This document shows positions 50,843-63,346 of a DNA stretch of 64,000 bases, one piece after another (position 1 is the stretch's first letter; each line of letters opens with the position of its first letter). The DNA comes from Lysobacter sp. FW306-1B-D06B (GTDB lineage Bacteria > Pseudomonadota > Gammaproteobacteria > Xanthomonadales > Xanthomonadaceae), in NCBI RefSeq assembly GCF_038446665.1, contig NZ_CP151802.1, positions 2,294,001 to 2,358,000 of the forward strand, written 5' to 3'. The notes under the pieces are model-generated. The model saw only the letters and a list, made by a program, of their open reading frames with translations, made no database searches and was not told where the DNA came from. The position numbers and the translations under genes were made by a program.

Positions 50843-53419
50843 TCAGCCCAGCGCCTTGAGCCGGTACAGCGCTTCCAGCGCCTGCTTGGGCGTCAGCTCG
50901 TCCGGGTCGATCGACGCCAGCGCGTCGAGTGCGGCGGAGGAGGGCGCGAACAGGCCGAATTGCTGCGGTGCATCCAGCGCGACCGGGGCCAGCGACGGCG
51001 TGGGCGCGTCGCGACTTTGCTGCTCCAGCTCGGCCAGGCGGCCGCGCGCCTGCTGCACCACGGCCTTGGGCAGACCGGCGAGCGCCGCGACCTGCAGGCC
51101 GAAGCTGCGATCGGCCGGGCCGTCCTTCACCGCGTGCATGAAGACGAGCTGGTCACCGTGTTCCACCGCATCCAGATGCACATTGGCGATGCCGCTGCCG
51201 GGCTCGGCCAGCGTCGTCAGTTCGAAATAGTGCGTGGCGAACAGCGTGTACGCGCGGTTGTGATGCGCCAGATGGCGCGCGCACGCTTCGGCCAGCGCGA
51301 GGCCGTCGTAGGTCGACGTGCCGCGGCCGATCTCGTCCATCAGCACCAGCGACTGCGACGTGGCGTGATGCAGGATGTAACTCGTCTCGCTCATCTCGAC
51401 CATGAAGGTCGACTGCCCGCGCGCGAGGTCGTCGCCCGCGCCGATGCGGGTGAGGATGCGATCCACCGGCCCGAGCACGGCGCGCGAAGCCGGCACGAAA
51501 CTGCCGATATGCGCCAGCAGCACGATCAACGCGTTCTGCCGCATGTAGGTCGACTTACCGCCCATGTTCGGGCCGGTGATGACGAGCATGCGGCGATCCT
51601 CGCCGAGGATGAGGTCGTTGGGCTCGAACGGATCGCTGCGAACCGCTTCGACCACCGGATGACGTCCGCGCTCGATGCGCAGGCCCGGTTCGTCGACAAG
51701 CTGCGGCTGCGCCCAGTCCAGTGCCTGCGCGCGTTCGGCGAAGCAGGTCAGCACGTCGAGTTCCGCCATCGCGGTGGCGCAGCGCTTGAGCGGTTCCAGG
51801 CGTTCGTTCAACGCATCCAGCAGTTGTTCGTACAGCAGGCGCTCGCGTGCCAGCGAACGTTCGCGCGCCGACAGCACCTTGTCCTCGAACTGCTTGAGCT
51901 CCTCGGTGATGTAACGCTCGGCGCCCGTCAGCGTCTGCCGACGCGTGTAGTGCGTCGGCGCCTTGTCGGCCTGGCCCTTGCTGATTTCGATGTAGTAGCC
52001 GTGCACGCGGTTGTAGCCGACCTTGAGCGTCGCGATGCCGGTGGCGGCCTTCTCGCGCGCTTCCAGGTCGATCAGGAACTGGTCGGCGTTGGTCGACAGC
52101 GTGCGCAGTTCGTCGAGTTCGGCGTCGTAGCCTTCGTTGAAGATGCCGCCGTCGCGCGCCAGCACCGGCGGCTGCGGCACGATCGCCGACTTGAGCAGGT
52201 GCGCGTGTTCGTCGTGTTCGCCCAGTTCCGCGGCCAGATCGGCCAGGCAGGGCGAATCCAGCGGCGCGAGCGTGGCGCGCACGTCCGGCAGCATGCCCAG
52301 GCCATCGCGCAGCGTGGACAGGTCGCGTGGGCGCGCGCTGCGCAGGGCGATGCGCGAGAGGATGCGTTCCAGGTCGCCGAGCGCACGGAAGCGTTCGCGA
52401 AGATCATCGCCCGCACGCGATTCCAGCAGCGTCGCCACGGCCTGCTGGCGATGGCGCAGCACGCCGCGATCGCGCAGCGGACGATGCAGCCAGCGGCGCA
52501 GCAGGCGGCCGCCCATCGGCGTGATCGTCGAATCCAGCACGCCCAGCAGCGTGTGGCGCGTATCGCCGTCCACGCGCGTGTCCAGTTCCAGGTGACGGCG
52601 CGTGGCGGCGTTCATCGCGATGGCGCCGTCGCCGGATTCCACGGCGATCGAGGTCAGGTGCGGCAGGCGCTGCTTCTGCGTTTCCTCGACGTAGCCCAGC
52701 AGCGCGGCGGCCGCGGCGATCGACAGCGGCTTGTCTTCCAGACCGAAGCCGGACAAGTCGTGCAGGTTGAAGAAGCGCAGCAGCTGGCGGCGGCCGCTGT
52801 CGGCGTCGAACAGCCACGGCGCGCGACGGCGCAGGCCGGTGCGCTCGGCCAGCCACGACGGCCAGCCGTCCTCGTCGGCCATCAGTGTTTCGGCCGGTTC
52901 CAGGCGGGCGAGCTCGGCCTCCAGCGCGTCCTCGTTGGCCACTTCGTTGACCAGGAAGCGGCCGCCGGCGAGGTCGGCCCAGGCCAGCCCGTAGCCGGTC
53001 TTGCCGCGCGCGACGGCCAGCAGCAGCGTGTCGCGGCGCTCGTTGAGCAGCGCCTCGTCGGTCACCGTGCCCGGGGTGACGATGCGCACCACCTTGCGTT
53101 CGACGATGCCCTTGGCCAGCGCGGGATCGCCGATCTGCTCGCAGATCGCCACCGATTCGCCCAGCGCGACCAGGCGGGCCAGGTAGCCCTCGGCGGAGTG
53201 TTGCGGGACGCCGGCCATCGGGATCGGCTGCCCGCCGGACTGCCCGCGCTGGGTCAGCGTGATGTCCAGCAGCCGCGCCGCCTTGCGGGCGTCGTCGTAG
53301 AACAGCTCGTAGAAGTCCCCCATCCGGAAGAACATGAGCACGTCCGGATGGTCCGCCTTGGCGGCGAAGTACTGCTTCATCAGGGGCGTGTGTTCTTGCG
53401 GCCGTTCGGCTTGGCTCAT
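50843..53419 (-). CDS. mutS: DNA mismatch repair protein MutS
   Basis: This 858-residue mismatch-recognition ATPase has [14 protein letters not shown], which carries the Phe-X-Glu mismatch-reading motif. Walker A is [20 protein letters not shown] and Walker B/signature are [20 protein letters not shown], with ATHYFELT nearby. The lever and clamp regions occupy the middle, and the C-terminal helices include [20 protein letters not shown]. It is full length compared with the 853-residue E. coli protein. It is divergent from the TonB receptor gene. I see no LexA box. Confidence 0.97.
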   Translation of the reverse strand: MSQAERPQEHTPLMKQYFAAKADHPDVLMFFRMGDFYELFYDDARKAARLLDITLTQRGQSGGQPIPMAGVPQHSAEGYLARLVALGESVAICEQIGDPALAKGIVERKVVRIVTPGTVTDEALLNERRDTLLLAVARGKTGYGLAWADLAGGRFLVNEVANEDALEAELARLEPAETLMADEDGWPSWLAERTGLRRRAPWLFDADSGRRQLLRFFNLHDLSGFGLEDKPLSIAAAAALLGYVEETQKQRLPHLTSIAVESGDGAIAMNAATRRHLELDTRVDGDTRHTLLGVLDSTITPMGGRLLRRWLHRPLRDRGVLRHRQQAVATLLESRAGDDLRERFRALGDLERILSRIALRSARPRDLSTLRDGLGMLPDVRATLAPLDSPCLADLAAELGEHDEHAHLLKSAIVPQPPVLARDGGIFNEGYDAELDELRTLSTNADQFLIDLEAREKAATGIATLKVGYNRVHGYYIEISKGQADKAPTHYTRRQTLTGAERYITEELKQFEDKVLSARERSLARERLLYEQLLDALNERLEPLKRCATAMAELDVLTCFAERAQALDWAQPQLVDEPGLRIERGRHPVVEAVRSDPFEPNDLILGEDRRMLVITGPNMGGKSTYMRQNALIVLLAHIGSFVPASRAVLGPVDRILTRIGAGDDLARGQSTFMVEMSETSYILHHATSQSLVLMDEIGRGTSTYDGLALAEACARHLAHHNRAYTLFATHYFELTTLAEPGSGIANVHLDAVEHGDQLVFMHAVKDGPADRSFGLQVAALAGLPKAVVQQARGRLAELEQQSRDAPTPSLAPVALDAPQQFGLFAPSSAALDALASIDPDELTPKQALEALYRLKALG

Positions 53420-53785
53420 GGATCGTGGATCTGCTGCGGGGGGCGGTGGCGCCGGCGGAAGGGCCGGCGAAGCGGGCCACTAGGCTAGCAGCCGACGGCC
53501 TTTCCGGCGCCGTTGCATGCGGCGCCGAACCGTGTTGCACCCGCAGCGGGACGCCCCGGCCCGCGGCTTGTGCGCTGCGGCGTGACCCGGGCCTGCGGCG
53601 TGCTACGGTCGGCTCGCCGTACGCGCACGTCTGTTGGGGAACTGGACCGCGTCGTAGCCATAACTTCCAGACCCGCCGGTCGCGCCACCGGCATGTGCCC
53701 GTCCGGGCACGTTGCCAGGAGTTCGCAAGCAAGCCATTCCAATAACGACACACGCCAGTCATTCCGACGAGGGGAGGGGATCGCG
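53420..53785. other. 366-base gene-free region between mutS and the TonB receptor
   Basis: No open frame looks real and I find none of the repeat families here. It must hold the two divergent promoters. The end nearest the receptor has a strong ribosome-binding stretch GAGGGGAGGGG (53769-53779). I could not identify a Fur box or another operator. Confidence 0.5.
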
Positions 53786-56383
53786 ATGGGTTCGTGCAAT
53801 CCGTGGATGTCCGGGGGCTTCAGTTCGGGAAAGGGTTCGGGAGAGTTGAGTCGCAAGCTGATGCCGTATGCGATCGCCGTGGCGCTCGCATCGTCGCCGG
53901 CGATCGAAGTGCGCGCGCAGGAAGTGCCGCGCAGTGGCCTCAGCGCCGAGCAGGAGGTTGAGGACAAGGAGGCCAAGACGCTCGCCGGCCTCGTGGTGAC
54001 CGCGCAGAAGCGTGAAGAGGCGCTGCAGGACGTGCCGATCATGGTCACCGCGCTGAGCGACCAGATCATCCGCGACACCGGCGTACGTGACGTCAAGGAC
54101 GTGCAGGTCCTCGTGCCCGGCCTCACCGTGAGCAGCACCCAGAGCGAAGTGCAGACGGTCGCGCGCATCCGCGGCATCGGCACGGTGGGCGACAACGCGG
54201 GCCTGGAATCCTCCGTGGGCGTGGTCATCGACGGCATCTACCGTCCGCGCAACGGCGTGGGCTTCGGCGACCTGGGCGAGATCGAGCGCATCGAAGTGCT
54301 CAAGGGCCCGCAGGGCACCGTGTTCGGCAAGAACACCTCCGCCGGCGTCATCAACGTCATCACCAAGCGACCGCATTACATCACCCAGGTCGAGGGCGAG
54401 ATCACCGCGGGCAACTACAACGCGCTGGGCGTGTCGGGTTCGTTGAACATGCCAGTGAGCGACATGGCCGCCTTCCGCGTATATGCCGCCAAGCGCAAGC
54501 GCGACGGCTACCTCGATGTGCACACCGGCGCCGGCCCGCGCACCGAGCACGAGGACACCGATCAGAACTTCCATTCGCTGCGCGGCCAGTTCCTGCTGGA
54601 GCCCACCGACAACCTCGACATCACCTTCATCGGCGATTTCACCAGCCGCGAGGAGAACTGCTGCGCCGGCGTCACCACCGTGCGCGGACCGACGGCGGCG
54701 ATCATCGACGCGCTGGCGACCGACAGCGGCGTGGCCCCGGTGGCCGACCCGTTCGCACGCGAGGCCTGGAGCAATCGCAGCACGGAGCAGGACATCAAGG
54801 ACAAGGGCGTGGCGATGCAGGTCGACTGGATCACGCCGTGGTTCGGCGGGGCGGAGTTGACGTCCATCACCGGCTGGCGCGACTGGGAGGCGATCAACGG
54901 GCTGGACTTCGACTTCTCCAGCGCCGACCTGCTGTACCGCGAGGCCAACCCGGACGAATCGCTGACGGCCTTCGAAACGCTGAGTCAGGAGTTCCGCTTC
55001 ACCGGTTCCACCGACAAGGTGGACTGGATGGTGGGCCTGTTCTATTCCGACGAAGACCTCACGCGCCACGATTCCTATCGCATCGGCGCGGGCTACGAGC
55101 CGTACCTGTCGACGGCGGTGCTGGGCCAGTTGGCCGCGCGCCTGCCGCCCGGCGTGGTGAACATGGCGAATGCGGCGGCGTTCTATTCGCAGGCGACGGG
55201 ACGTCCGTTCGGCACCGTGTTCGCGGGCCTGGGCGCGGACGACGACTACGAGCAGAACGCCAAGAGCACTGCCATCTTCACCAACAACACCTGGCACGCC
55301 ACCGACGCGCTCGACCTCACGCTGGGCCTGCGTTACACGCGTGAGGAGAAGACGCTGGATTCGGTCTACTCCAATCCCAACGGCAGCCCGGGTTGCAGCG
55401 CATTGCTGACCAACCCGACCCGCGCCGCGCAGGCGCTGGCCGCGCGCGGCGCGCCGGCGGCGGCGATTCCGGCGATGGTGCCGCAGGTGGTCGCCTTCGG
55501 CTGCCTGCCCTGGGCCAACGTGCGCCACAACGGTCGCGACACGCACCAGGAGCGCGAGGAAAAGGAGTGGTCCGGCACGCTCAAGGCCGCGTACCGCTTC
55601 AACGAGCAGGTGATGGTCTACGCCTCCGGCGCGCGCGGCTACAAGGCCGGCGGCTTCAACCTCGATCGCGTGCAATCGTCCGACGGTCTGTCGAGCGGCA
55701 CGGCGGGCATCGTGCCGGTGAACGACACCTCGTTCCCTGCGGAGTTCGTCGACAGCTACGAGTTGGGCACCAAGACGACGTGGGCCGACGGCAACTTGCT
55801 GCTCAACGCGACGCTGTTCCACCAGGAGTACAGCGACTTCCAGCTCAACAGCTTCCTCGGGACCAGCTTCGTGGTGCGCTCGATTCCCGAGCTGATCTCC
55901 AAGGGCATCGACACCGAGGTGCTGTACCAGACGCGCCTGGAAGGCCTGAGCCTGCAGGGTGGCGTCGTGTACGCGGACACGCGCTACGGCGATGACCCGC
56001 TGCCCGACGCCGACCTCGCGCGCCTGCCCGGAAGCCGTGCCAGCTTCGCGCCGTACTGGTCGGCGACGGCGTCGGTGACGTACGAGTGGGACTTCACCGA
56101 TACGTTGATGGGTCGTTTCAACATCGGCGGCAAGTACATGTCGGACTACAACACCGGTTCCGACCTGGACCCCGAGAAGCTGCAGGACGCCTACACCGTG
56201 GTGAACGCACGCGTGGGCATCGGCGCGAGCAACCGCCGCTGGAGCGTGGAGGCGTGGGCGCTCAACCTCACCGACGAGGACTACATGCAGGTCGGCTTCG
56301 ACGCGCCGCTGCAGACCGGTTCGTGGAACGCGTTCCTCGGCGCACCGCGCACCTACGGCATGACGTTGCGGGTGCTGTACTGA
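53786..56383 (+). CDS. TonB-dependent outer-membrane receptor
   Basis: This 865-residue receptor has an N-terminal signal region (residues 1 to about 46, ending near VRAQE). A TonB-box-like LAGLVVTAQKREE comes next, then the plug domain (about 70-190; LQDVPIMVTALSDQIIRDTG, ARIRGIGTVGDNAGLESSVG, IERIEVLKGPQGTVFGKNTS, AGVINVITKRP). The 22-strand barrel ends in ...TYGMTLRVLY. A strong Shine-Dalgarno precedes the start at 53786. Such receptors import siderophores, vitamin B12 or plant sugars; nothing nearby names the ligand. The KNTSAGVINVITKRP style is typical of the large xanthomonad receptor family. Confidence 0.93.
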   Translation: MGSCNPWMSGGFSSGKGSGELSRKLMPYAIAVALASSPAIEVRAQEVPRSGLSAEQEVEDKEAKTLAGLVVTAQKREEALQDVPIMVTALSDQIIRDTGVRDVKDVQVLVPGLTVSSTQSEVQTVARIRGIGTVGDNAGLESSVGVVIDGIYRPRNGVGFGDLGEIERIEVLKGPQGTVFGKNTSAGVINVITKRPHYITQVEGEITAGNYNALGVSGSLNMPVSDMAAFRVYAAKRKRDGYLDVHTGAGPRTEHEDTDQNFHSLRGQFLLEPTDNLDITFIGDFTSREENCCAGVTTVRGPTAAIIDALATDSGVAPVADPFAREAWSNRSTEQDIKDKGVAMQVDWITPWFGGAELTSITGWRDWEAINGLDFDFSSADLLYREANPDESLTAFETLSQEFRFTGSTDKVDWMVGLFYSDEDLTRHDSYRIGAGYEPYLSTAVLGQLAARLPPGVVNMANAAAFYSQATGRPFGTVFAGLGADDDYEQNAKSTAIFTNNTWHATDALDLTLGLRYTREEKTLDSVYSNPNGSPGCSALLTNPTRAAQALAARGAPAAAIPAMVPQVVAFGCLPWANVRHNGRDTHQEREEKEWSGTLKAAYRFNEQVMVYASGARGYKAGGFNLDRVQSSDGLSSGTAGIVPVNDTSFPAEFVDSYELGTKTTWADGNLLLNATLFHQEYSDFQLNSFLGTSFVVRSIPELISKGIDTEVLYQTRLEGLSLQGGVVYADTRYGDDPLPDADLARLPGSRASFAPYWSATASVTYEWDFTDTLMGRFNIGGKYMSDYNTGSDLDPEKLQDAYTVVNARVGIGASNRRWSVEAWALNLTDEDYMQVGFDAPLQTGSWNAFLGAPRTYGMTLRVLY

Positions 56384-56396
56384 TTCGAGCTCGAAG

Positions 56397-56423
56397 CCCC
56401 TCTCCCGCACGCGGGAGAGGGGT
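56397..56423 (+). terminator. Hairpin after the TonB receptor gene
   Basis: CCCCTCTCCCG-CA-CGCGGGAGAGGGG forms a long GC-rich hairpin 14 bases past the stop, with no T-tract. It belongs to the CCCCTC repeat family found near 1870-2010, 3274, 5212 and 47532, so it may be a repeat used as a terminator. Confidence 0.45.
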
Positions 56424-56461
56424 TGGGTTGAGGGCTGGGCCGACCCGTTATCATTCGGCCC

Positions 56462-56962
56462 ATGAAGAACGACGTCACCGACACCGCATTGCTGCGCCTG
56501 GCCGAACAGGTCGGCGAATCCGCCCGCGCCCATCGCCAGACCCTGGTCACCGCCGAGAGCTGCACCGGCGGCTGGATCGCCAAGATGCTCACCGACATCC
56601 CCGGTTCCTCGGGCTGGTTCGAGTGCGGCATGGCGGCTTACAGCTACGAGGCCAAGCAGGCGTTGCTGGGCGTGCGTCCGCAGACGCTGGAAACCCATGG
56701 AGCGGTGAGCCGCGAGACGGTGATCGAAATGGTCTCCGGCGCACTCGTGCATTCGGGCGCCACGCTCGCAGTAGCGGTGACCGGCATCGCCGGCCCCGGC
56801 GGCGGCACCGAGGACAAGCCGGTGGGCACGGTGTGGATCGCGTGGAAGCGTCGCGGCGGCTATCCCACGGCTGTCACGTTCCATTTCGACGGCGACCGCG
56901 ACGCCGTGCGCCGCCAGACCGTGGCCGCCGCGCTGCACGGGCTGGCCGAGCTGATGGCCTGA
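56462..56962 (+). CDS. pncC: Nicotinamide-nucleotide amidohydrolase PncC (CinA C-terminal domain)
   Basis: This 166-residue enzyme deamidates NMN in NAD recycling. It consists only of the CinA C-terminal domain: TLVTAESCTGGWIAKMLTDI, GSSGWFECGMAAYSYEAKQA, LETHGAVSRETVIEMVSGAL and AVTGIAGPGGGTEDKPVGTV. The catalytic Ser/Thr region is AESCTGG. No Shine-Dalgarno is seen, and TATCAT (56449-56454) ends 7 bases before the ATG. It precedes lexA by 75 bases; pncC-lexA-recA is a common gene order in this family. Confidence 0.94.
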   Translation: MKNDVTDTALLRLAEQVGESARAHRQTLVTAESCTGGWIAKMLTDIPGSSGWFECGMAAYSYEAKQALLGVRPQTLETHGAVSRETVIEMVSGALVHSGATLAVAVTGIAGPGGGTEDKPVGTVWIAWKRRGGYPTAVTFHFDGDRDAVRRQTVAAALHGLAELMA

Positions 56963-56999
56963 TCCACCGGCCGAGTCCACCCGGGGCCGACGAGCGGCG

Positions 57000-57038
57000 T
57001 TGACGCCCCGGAAAGTCTGTTAGTAGTATTGCTACTAA
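57000..57038 (+). promoter_or_regulatory. lexA promoter with overlapping LexA box
   Basis: TTGACG (57000-57005), an 18-base spacer and TAGTAT (57024-57029) form the promoter. The perfect palindrome TTAGTAGTATTGCTACTAA (57020-57038) is a Xanthomonas-type LexA box. It covers the -10 and ends on the A of the start codon, giving autorepression. Confidence 0.85.
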
Positions 57039-57694
57039 TGGACATCACCGACACCCAGCGCGCCATCCTCGCCCTCATCGCCGAGCGCATCGAGGTCGAG
57101 GGCGTTCCCCCGTCGCAGACGGAGATCGCCCGCGCGATGGGATTCAGCAGCGTCCGCGCCGCGCAGTACCACCTGGAAGCACTGGAGCAGGCCGGCGCCA
57201 TCCAGCGCATGCCGGGCCGGGCGCGCGCGATCCGTCTGTGCGCCGTGCCGGACCTGTCCGCCCGCGAACTCCCGGTGAAGCACGTCGAAGCCGAAGAGGC
57301 CGCCAACGATGCGCTGCGCCTGCCGGTGCTGGGTCAGGTCGCCGCCGGTCGTCCGATTGGCGCCGACATCGGCTCGGACAACTTCGTCCTTCTCGACCGC
57401 GTCTTCTTCTCGCCCACCCCTGATTACCTGCTCAAGGTGAAGGGCGACTCCATGCGCGACGAAGGCATCTTCAACGGCGATCTCATCGGCGTGCACCGCA
57501 CGAACGACGCGCGCTCGGGCCAGATCGTGGTCGCGCGCATCGACGAGGAGATCACCGTCAAGCTCCTCAAGATCGGCAAGGACCGCATTCGCCTGCTTCC
57601 CCGTAATCCCGACTACGCACCGATCGAGGTCGAGCCGGGCCAGGACTTCGCCATCGAAGGCCTGTACTGCGGCCTGGTGAGGCCGAACCGATGA
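57038..57694 (+). CDS. lexA: LexA repressor
   Basis: This 218-residue SOS repressor has an N-terminal winged helix (MDITDTQRAILALIAERIEV, SQTEIARAMGFSSVRAAQYH). The self-cleavage site is Ala103-Gly104 (LGQVAAGRPIG), and the Ser138 (KGDSMRDEG)/Lys175 (EITVKLL) dyad is present. I use the ATG at 57038; the in-frame TTG at 57029 lies within the operator. There is no Shine-Dalgarno and the -10 ends 8 bases upstream, so the mRNA is probably leaderless. recA follows after 215 bases. Confidence 0.96.
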   Translation: MDITDTQRAILALIAERIEVEGVPPSQTEIARAMGFSSVRAAQYHLEALEQAGAIQRMPGRARAIRLCAVPDLSARELPVKHVEAEEAANDALRLPVLGQVAAGRPIGADIGSDNFVLLDRVFFSPTPDYLLKVKGDSMRDEGIFNGDLIGVHRTNDARSGQIVVARIDEEITVKLLKIGKDRIRLLPRNPDYAPIEVEPGQDFAIEGLYCGLVRPNR

Positions 57695-57732
57695 ACTTCC
57701 CGGCGAATGGCCGGACCGGCGTCAGTGGCGTT

Positions 57733-57771
57733 CCGGGGCAGGGTGCGGGGTTTTCCCACACCCTGTCCCGG
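57733..57771 (+). other. Long hairpin between lexA and recA
   Basis: The arms CCGGGGCAGGGTG (57733-57745) and CACCCTGTCCCGG (57759-57771) pair over 13 positions with one G-U. The loop contains GGGGTTTTCCC, which can form an inner stem. No T-tract follows. It may attenuate read-through from lexA to recA. Confidence 0.5.
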
Positions 57772-57909
57772 ACACCCCTCATGCCCGGCGAGCCATCGCC
57801 CATGCAATCTGACGACGACCGCGTTCGCGTCTCAACCCGTGCGATACGCGCCCGCTAGATTGCGACCCAAGCAACGACTTCCGCCACTGACACTGAAGGA
57901 ACCACCACG

Positions 57910-58947
<1,038 letters not shown>

Positions 58948-58987
58948 ACCGGTACGGGGCTGGATCCAATGAAGGCGACATCACGCC

Positions 58988-59491
58988 ATGCATGACGATC
59001 CGAGCGACAGCGGGCCCGGCGAGAGCCGGCCCCGTCGCAAGGGACGGGAGCAGACCCCCGTGCAACGTGCCCTGGGCCTGCTGACCCGGCGCGAGCACTC
59101 CCGCAAGGAGCTGAACCGGAAGCTGACCTCGCGTGGCCTGGATGCCGGCGAGGTCAAGGCCGCGGTGGATCGGCTGGCGGGCGAGGGCTGGCAGGACGAC
59201 GAGCGTTTCGCCCAGGGAGTCGTCCGGAACCGCGCCGCCAGTGGCTACGGGCCGCTGCGTATCCGTGCCGAGTTGTCCACGCACGGGCTCGATCGCGAGG
59301 CCGTCGCCCGCGCCATGGACACCTTCGAAGGCGACTGGACCGAGAACGCCCGCGATCTGGTCCGCCGCCGTTTCGGGGCCGCGGTGGACGATATCGCCCA
59401 GCGTCGCAAGGCGGCGGACTTCCTGATCCGCCGTGGTTTCGACCACTCCAGCGTACGGGCCGCGACCCGGTGGGACCCGGACGACGAGTGA
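58988..59491 (+). CDS. recX: Regulatory protein RecX
   Basis: This 167-residue modulator caps RecA filaments. Helical repeats are visible: [60 protein letters not shown] and [20 protein letters not shown]. The N terminus is a charged extension ([17 protein letters not shown]). It lies directly downstream of recA, as expected, and is probably cotranscribed. Confidence 0.95.
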   Translation: MHDDPSDSGPGESRPRRKGREQTPVQRALGLLTRREHSRKELNRKLTSRGLDAGEVKAAVDRLAGEGWQDDERFAQGVVRNRAASGYGPLRIRAELSTHGLDREAVARAMDTFEGDWTENARDLVRRRFGAAVDDIAQRRKAADFLIRRGFDHSSVRAATRWDPDDE

Positions 59492-59700
59492 GATGACCCC
59501 GCCGCCCCCCGCAGGGCGGCCGGATACTGCCAAGGCGCCGCCAACCCGGCGATGCCACTTTGCCAAGCGCATCGCCGCGGGGCCTGCTACGCTAGCGGGC
59601 TTTCCGGCCTGGGTTGCCTGCTCCAGTCGACGCCCCCAATCAAGAGGGCATGGGCCGGTCCGAGTCACTCCGGCCCCGTCACCGACTTCGCGCGACAGGC

Positions 59701-62334
<2,634 letters not shown>

Positions 62335-62358
62335 ATGGTGAACGCAAGCCACCTGCGG

Positions 62359-62388
62359 TTGCGGGCCTGTTTGGCCCACCGCTAAGAT
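62359..62388 (+). promoter_or_regulatory. Candidate csrA promoter
   Basis: TTGCGG (62359-62364), an 18-base spacer and TAAGAT (62383-62388) lie between alaS and csrA, giving a leader of about 80 bases. Confidence 0.5.
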
Positions 62389-62412
62389 GGCCTACGTTTT
62401 TATGTGATCTGC

Positions 62413-62455
62413 GGCACTCCCCGGGGAGTGCCATATGCCGGACCCGTAAGCCGGC
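62413..62455 (+). other. Hairpins in the csrA leader
   Basis: GGCACTCCCCGGGGAGTGCC (62413-62432) is a perfect 20-base palindrome. It is followed by a smaller hairpin GCCGG...CCGGC (62437-62455), and then by the Shine-Dalgarno AGGAG. GGA triplets in this leader are possible CsrA sites for autoregulation. Confidence 0.5.
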
Positions 62456-62472
62456 TTATAGGAGACGTTTAG

Positions 62473-62679
62473 ATGCTGATCCTGACGCGTCGCGTCGGTG
62501 AGACCTTGATGATCGGCGACTCGGTGACTGTCACCGTGCTCGGCGTCAAGGGAAACCAGGTGCGCATTGGAATTACCGCACCGAAAGATGTTGCGGTTCA
62601 CCGTGAAGAAATTTATCAGCGCATCCAGCGCGGCGAGGAGCCTGCGGACAACGATTCGGGCAAGCACGGCGCGGCCTGA
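62473..62679 (+). CDS. csrA: Carbon storage regulator CsrA
   Basis: This 68-residue global RNA-binding regulator reads [40 protein letters not shown] and [16 protein letters not shown]. The RNA-binding Arg (LTRR) and the second site near VHREEI are present. The ATAGGAGACG ribosome-binding site contains a GGA, a common point of CsrA autoregulation. Its place after alaS is conserved in gammaproteobacteria, and tRNA-Ser follows. Confidence 0.98.
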   Translation: MLILTRRVGETLMIGDSVTVTVLGVKGNQVRIGITAPKDVAVHREEIYQRIQRGEEPADNDSGKHGAA

Positions 62680-62688
62680 GAAAATCGT

Positions 62689-62717
62689 TTGCCGTATGCG
62701 GGGCGAGCCGTTATCCT
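62689..62717 (+). promoter_or_regulatory. Promoter of tRNA-Ser
   Basis: TTGCCG (62689-62694), a 17-base spacer and TATCCT (62712-62717) lie 28 bases before the tRNA. Confidence 0.65.
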
Positions 62718-62745
62718 TTGCGCCCGCACCGTTTTGATGTTCCGC

Positions 62746-62838
62746 GGAGACTTGCCCGAGAGGCCGAAGGGGCTCCCCTGCTAAGGGAGTATGGGGTCAA
62801 AAGCTCCATCGAGGGTTCGAATCCCTCAGTCTCCGCCA
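62746..62838 (+). tRNA. tRNA-Ser (anticodon GCT)
   Basis: This is a 93-base class II tRNA with encoded CCA. The acceptor is GGAGACT/AGTCTCC, the anticodon stem CTCCC/GGGAG with loop CTGCTAA (GCT), a long variable arm (ATGGGGTCAAAAGCTCCAT) and the T loop TTCGAAT. It reads AGC and AGU codons. csrA followed by tRNA-Ser is a common gammaproteobacterial order. Confidence 0.97.
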
Positions 62839-63003
62839 GTTCCATCGACCGGCCGGATTGGCCAGGATGCTTCGGCATGCTGGCGCTGCACGAAGCGGTA
62901 CGCCGCGTCGCGCAGGCAATCCGAAGCGGTCGCACGAGATCCGCGCGGTCCGTGCACTGTCGAATCGCCTTCAACGGCATCGACAGAAATGTTCGAAAAA
63001 TGT

Positions 63004-63032
63004 TTGACGAATCGGAAACGGTCCTTCATAAT
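63004..63032 (+). promoter_or_regulatory. Promoter of tRNA-Arg
   Basis: TTGACG (63004-63009), a 17-base spacer and CATAAT (63027-63032) lie 11 bases before the tRNA. Confidence 0.75.
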
Positions 63033-63043
63033 TTTTCAACTCA

Positions 63044-63120
63044 GCGCCCGTAGCTCAGCTGGATAGAGCACCAGGCTACGAACTTGGTGGTCGGGAGTTC
63101 GAATCTCTCCGGGCGCGCCA
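63044..63120 (+). tRNA. tRNA-Arg (anticodon ACG)
   Basis: This 77-base tRNA has encoded CCA. The acceptor is GCGCCCG/CGGGCGC, the D arm has GCTCAGCTGGATAGAGC, and the anticodon stem is CCAGG/CTTGG with loop CTACGAA (ACG, A34 presumably deaminated to inosine). The T loop is TTCGAAT. It reads CGU, CGC and CGA. Confidence 0.97.
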
Positions 63121-63130
63121 TACAAGGCAG

Positions 63131-63166
63131 AAGGGCCGATGCGAAAGCATCGGCCCTTTTGTTTTG
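63131..63166 (+). terminator. Rho-independent terminator after tRNA-Arg
   Basis: A 12-base stem AAGGGCCGATGC / GCATCGGCCCTT with GAAA loop is followed by TTGTTTTG, 11 bases after the tRNA. Confidence 0.92.
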
Positions 63167-63194
63167 TCTGCGATTCGGGATTTTCTCTCGAGTC

Positions 63195-63293
63195 GTCATT
63201 CCCGCGACGGCGGGAATCCAACTCGCAAACGCCGCTGTGTCGTCCGGAAAGCGTGAGTCTGGAAAGTTGGATTCCCGCCTTCGCGGGAATGAC
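63195..63293. repeat. Inverted REP pair
   Basis: GTCATTCCCGCGACGGCGGG (63195-63214) and its inverted partner ATTCCCGCCTTCGCGGGAAT (63271-63290) are the clearest copies of the window's commonest repeat. They lie between tRNA-Arg and the convergent epimerase gene. Confidence 0.75.
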
Positions 63294-63346
63294 GGCACGA
63301 CAAGCGCAAGCCTGACCGACGCGAAGGCCGATATCGCCGACAACGC

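Noticed and set aside
53759..56980. Open frame of over 1000 codons opposite the TonB receptor
   Set aside because: It is antisense to a clear receptor gene plus pncC, with no recognisable domains and with composition typical of GC-rich shadow frames.
57029..57037. TTG start for lexA three codons upstream of the ATG
   Set aside because: It lies inside the -10/LexA box and would precede the likely transcription start. The ATG matches the usual MD(I/L)TDTQ opening.
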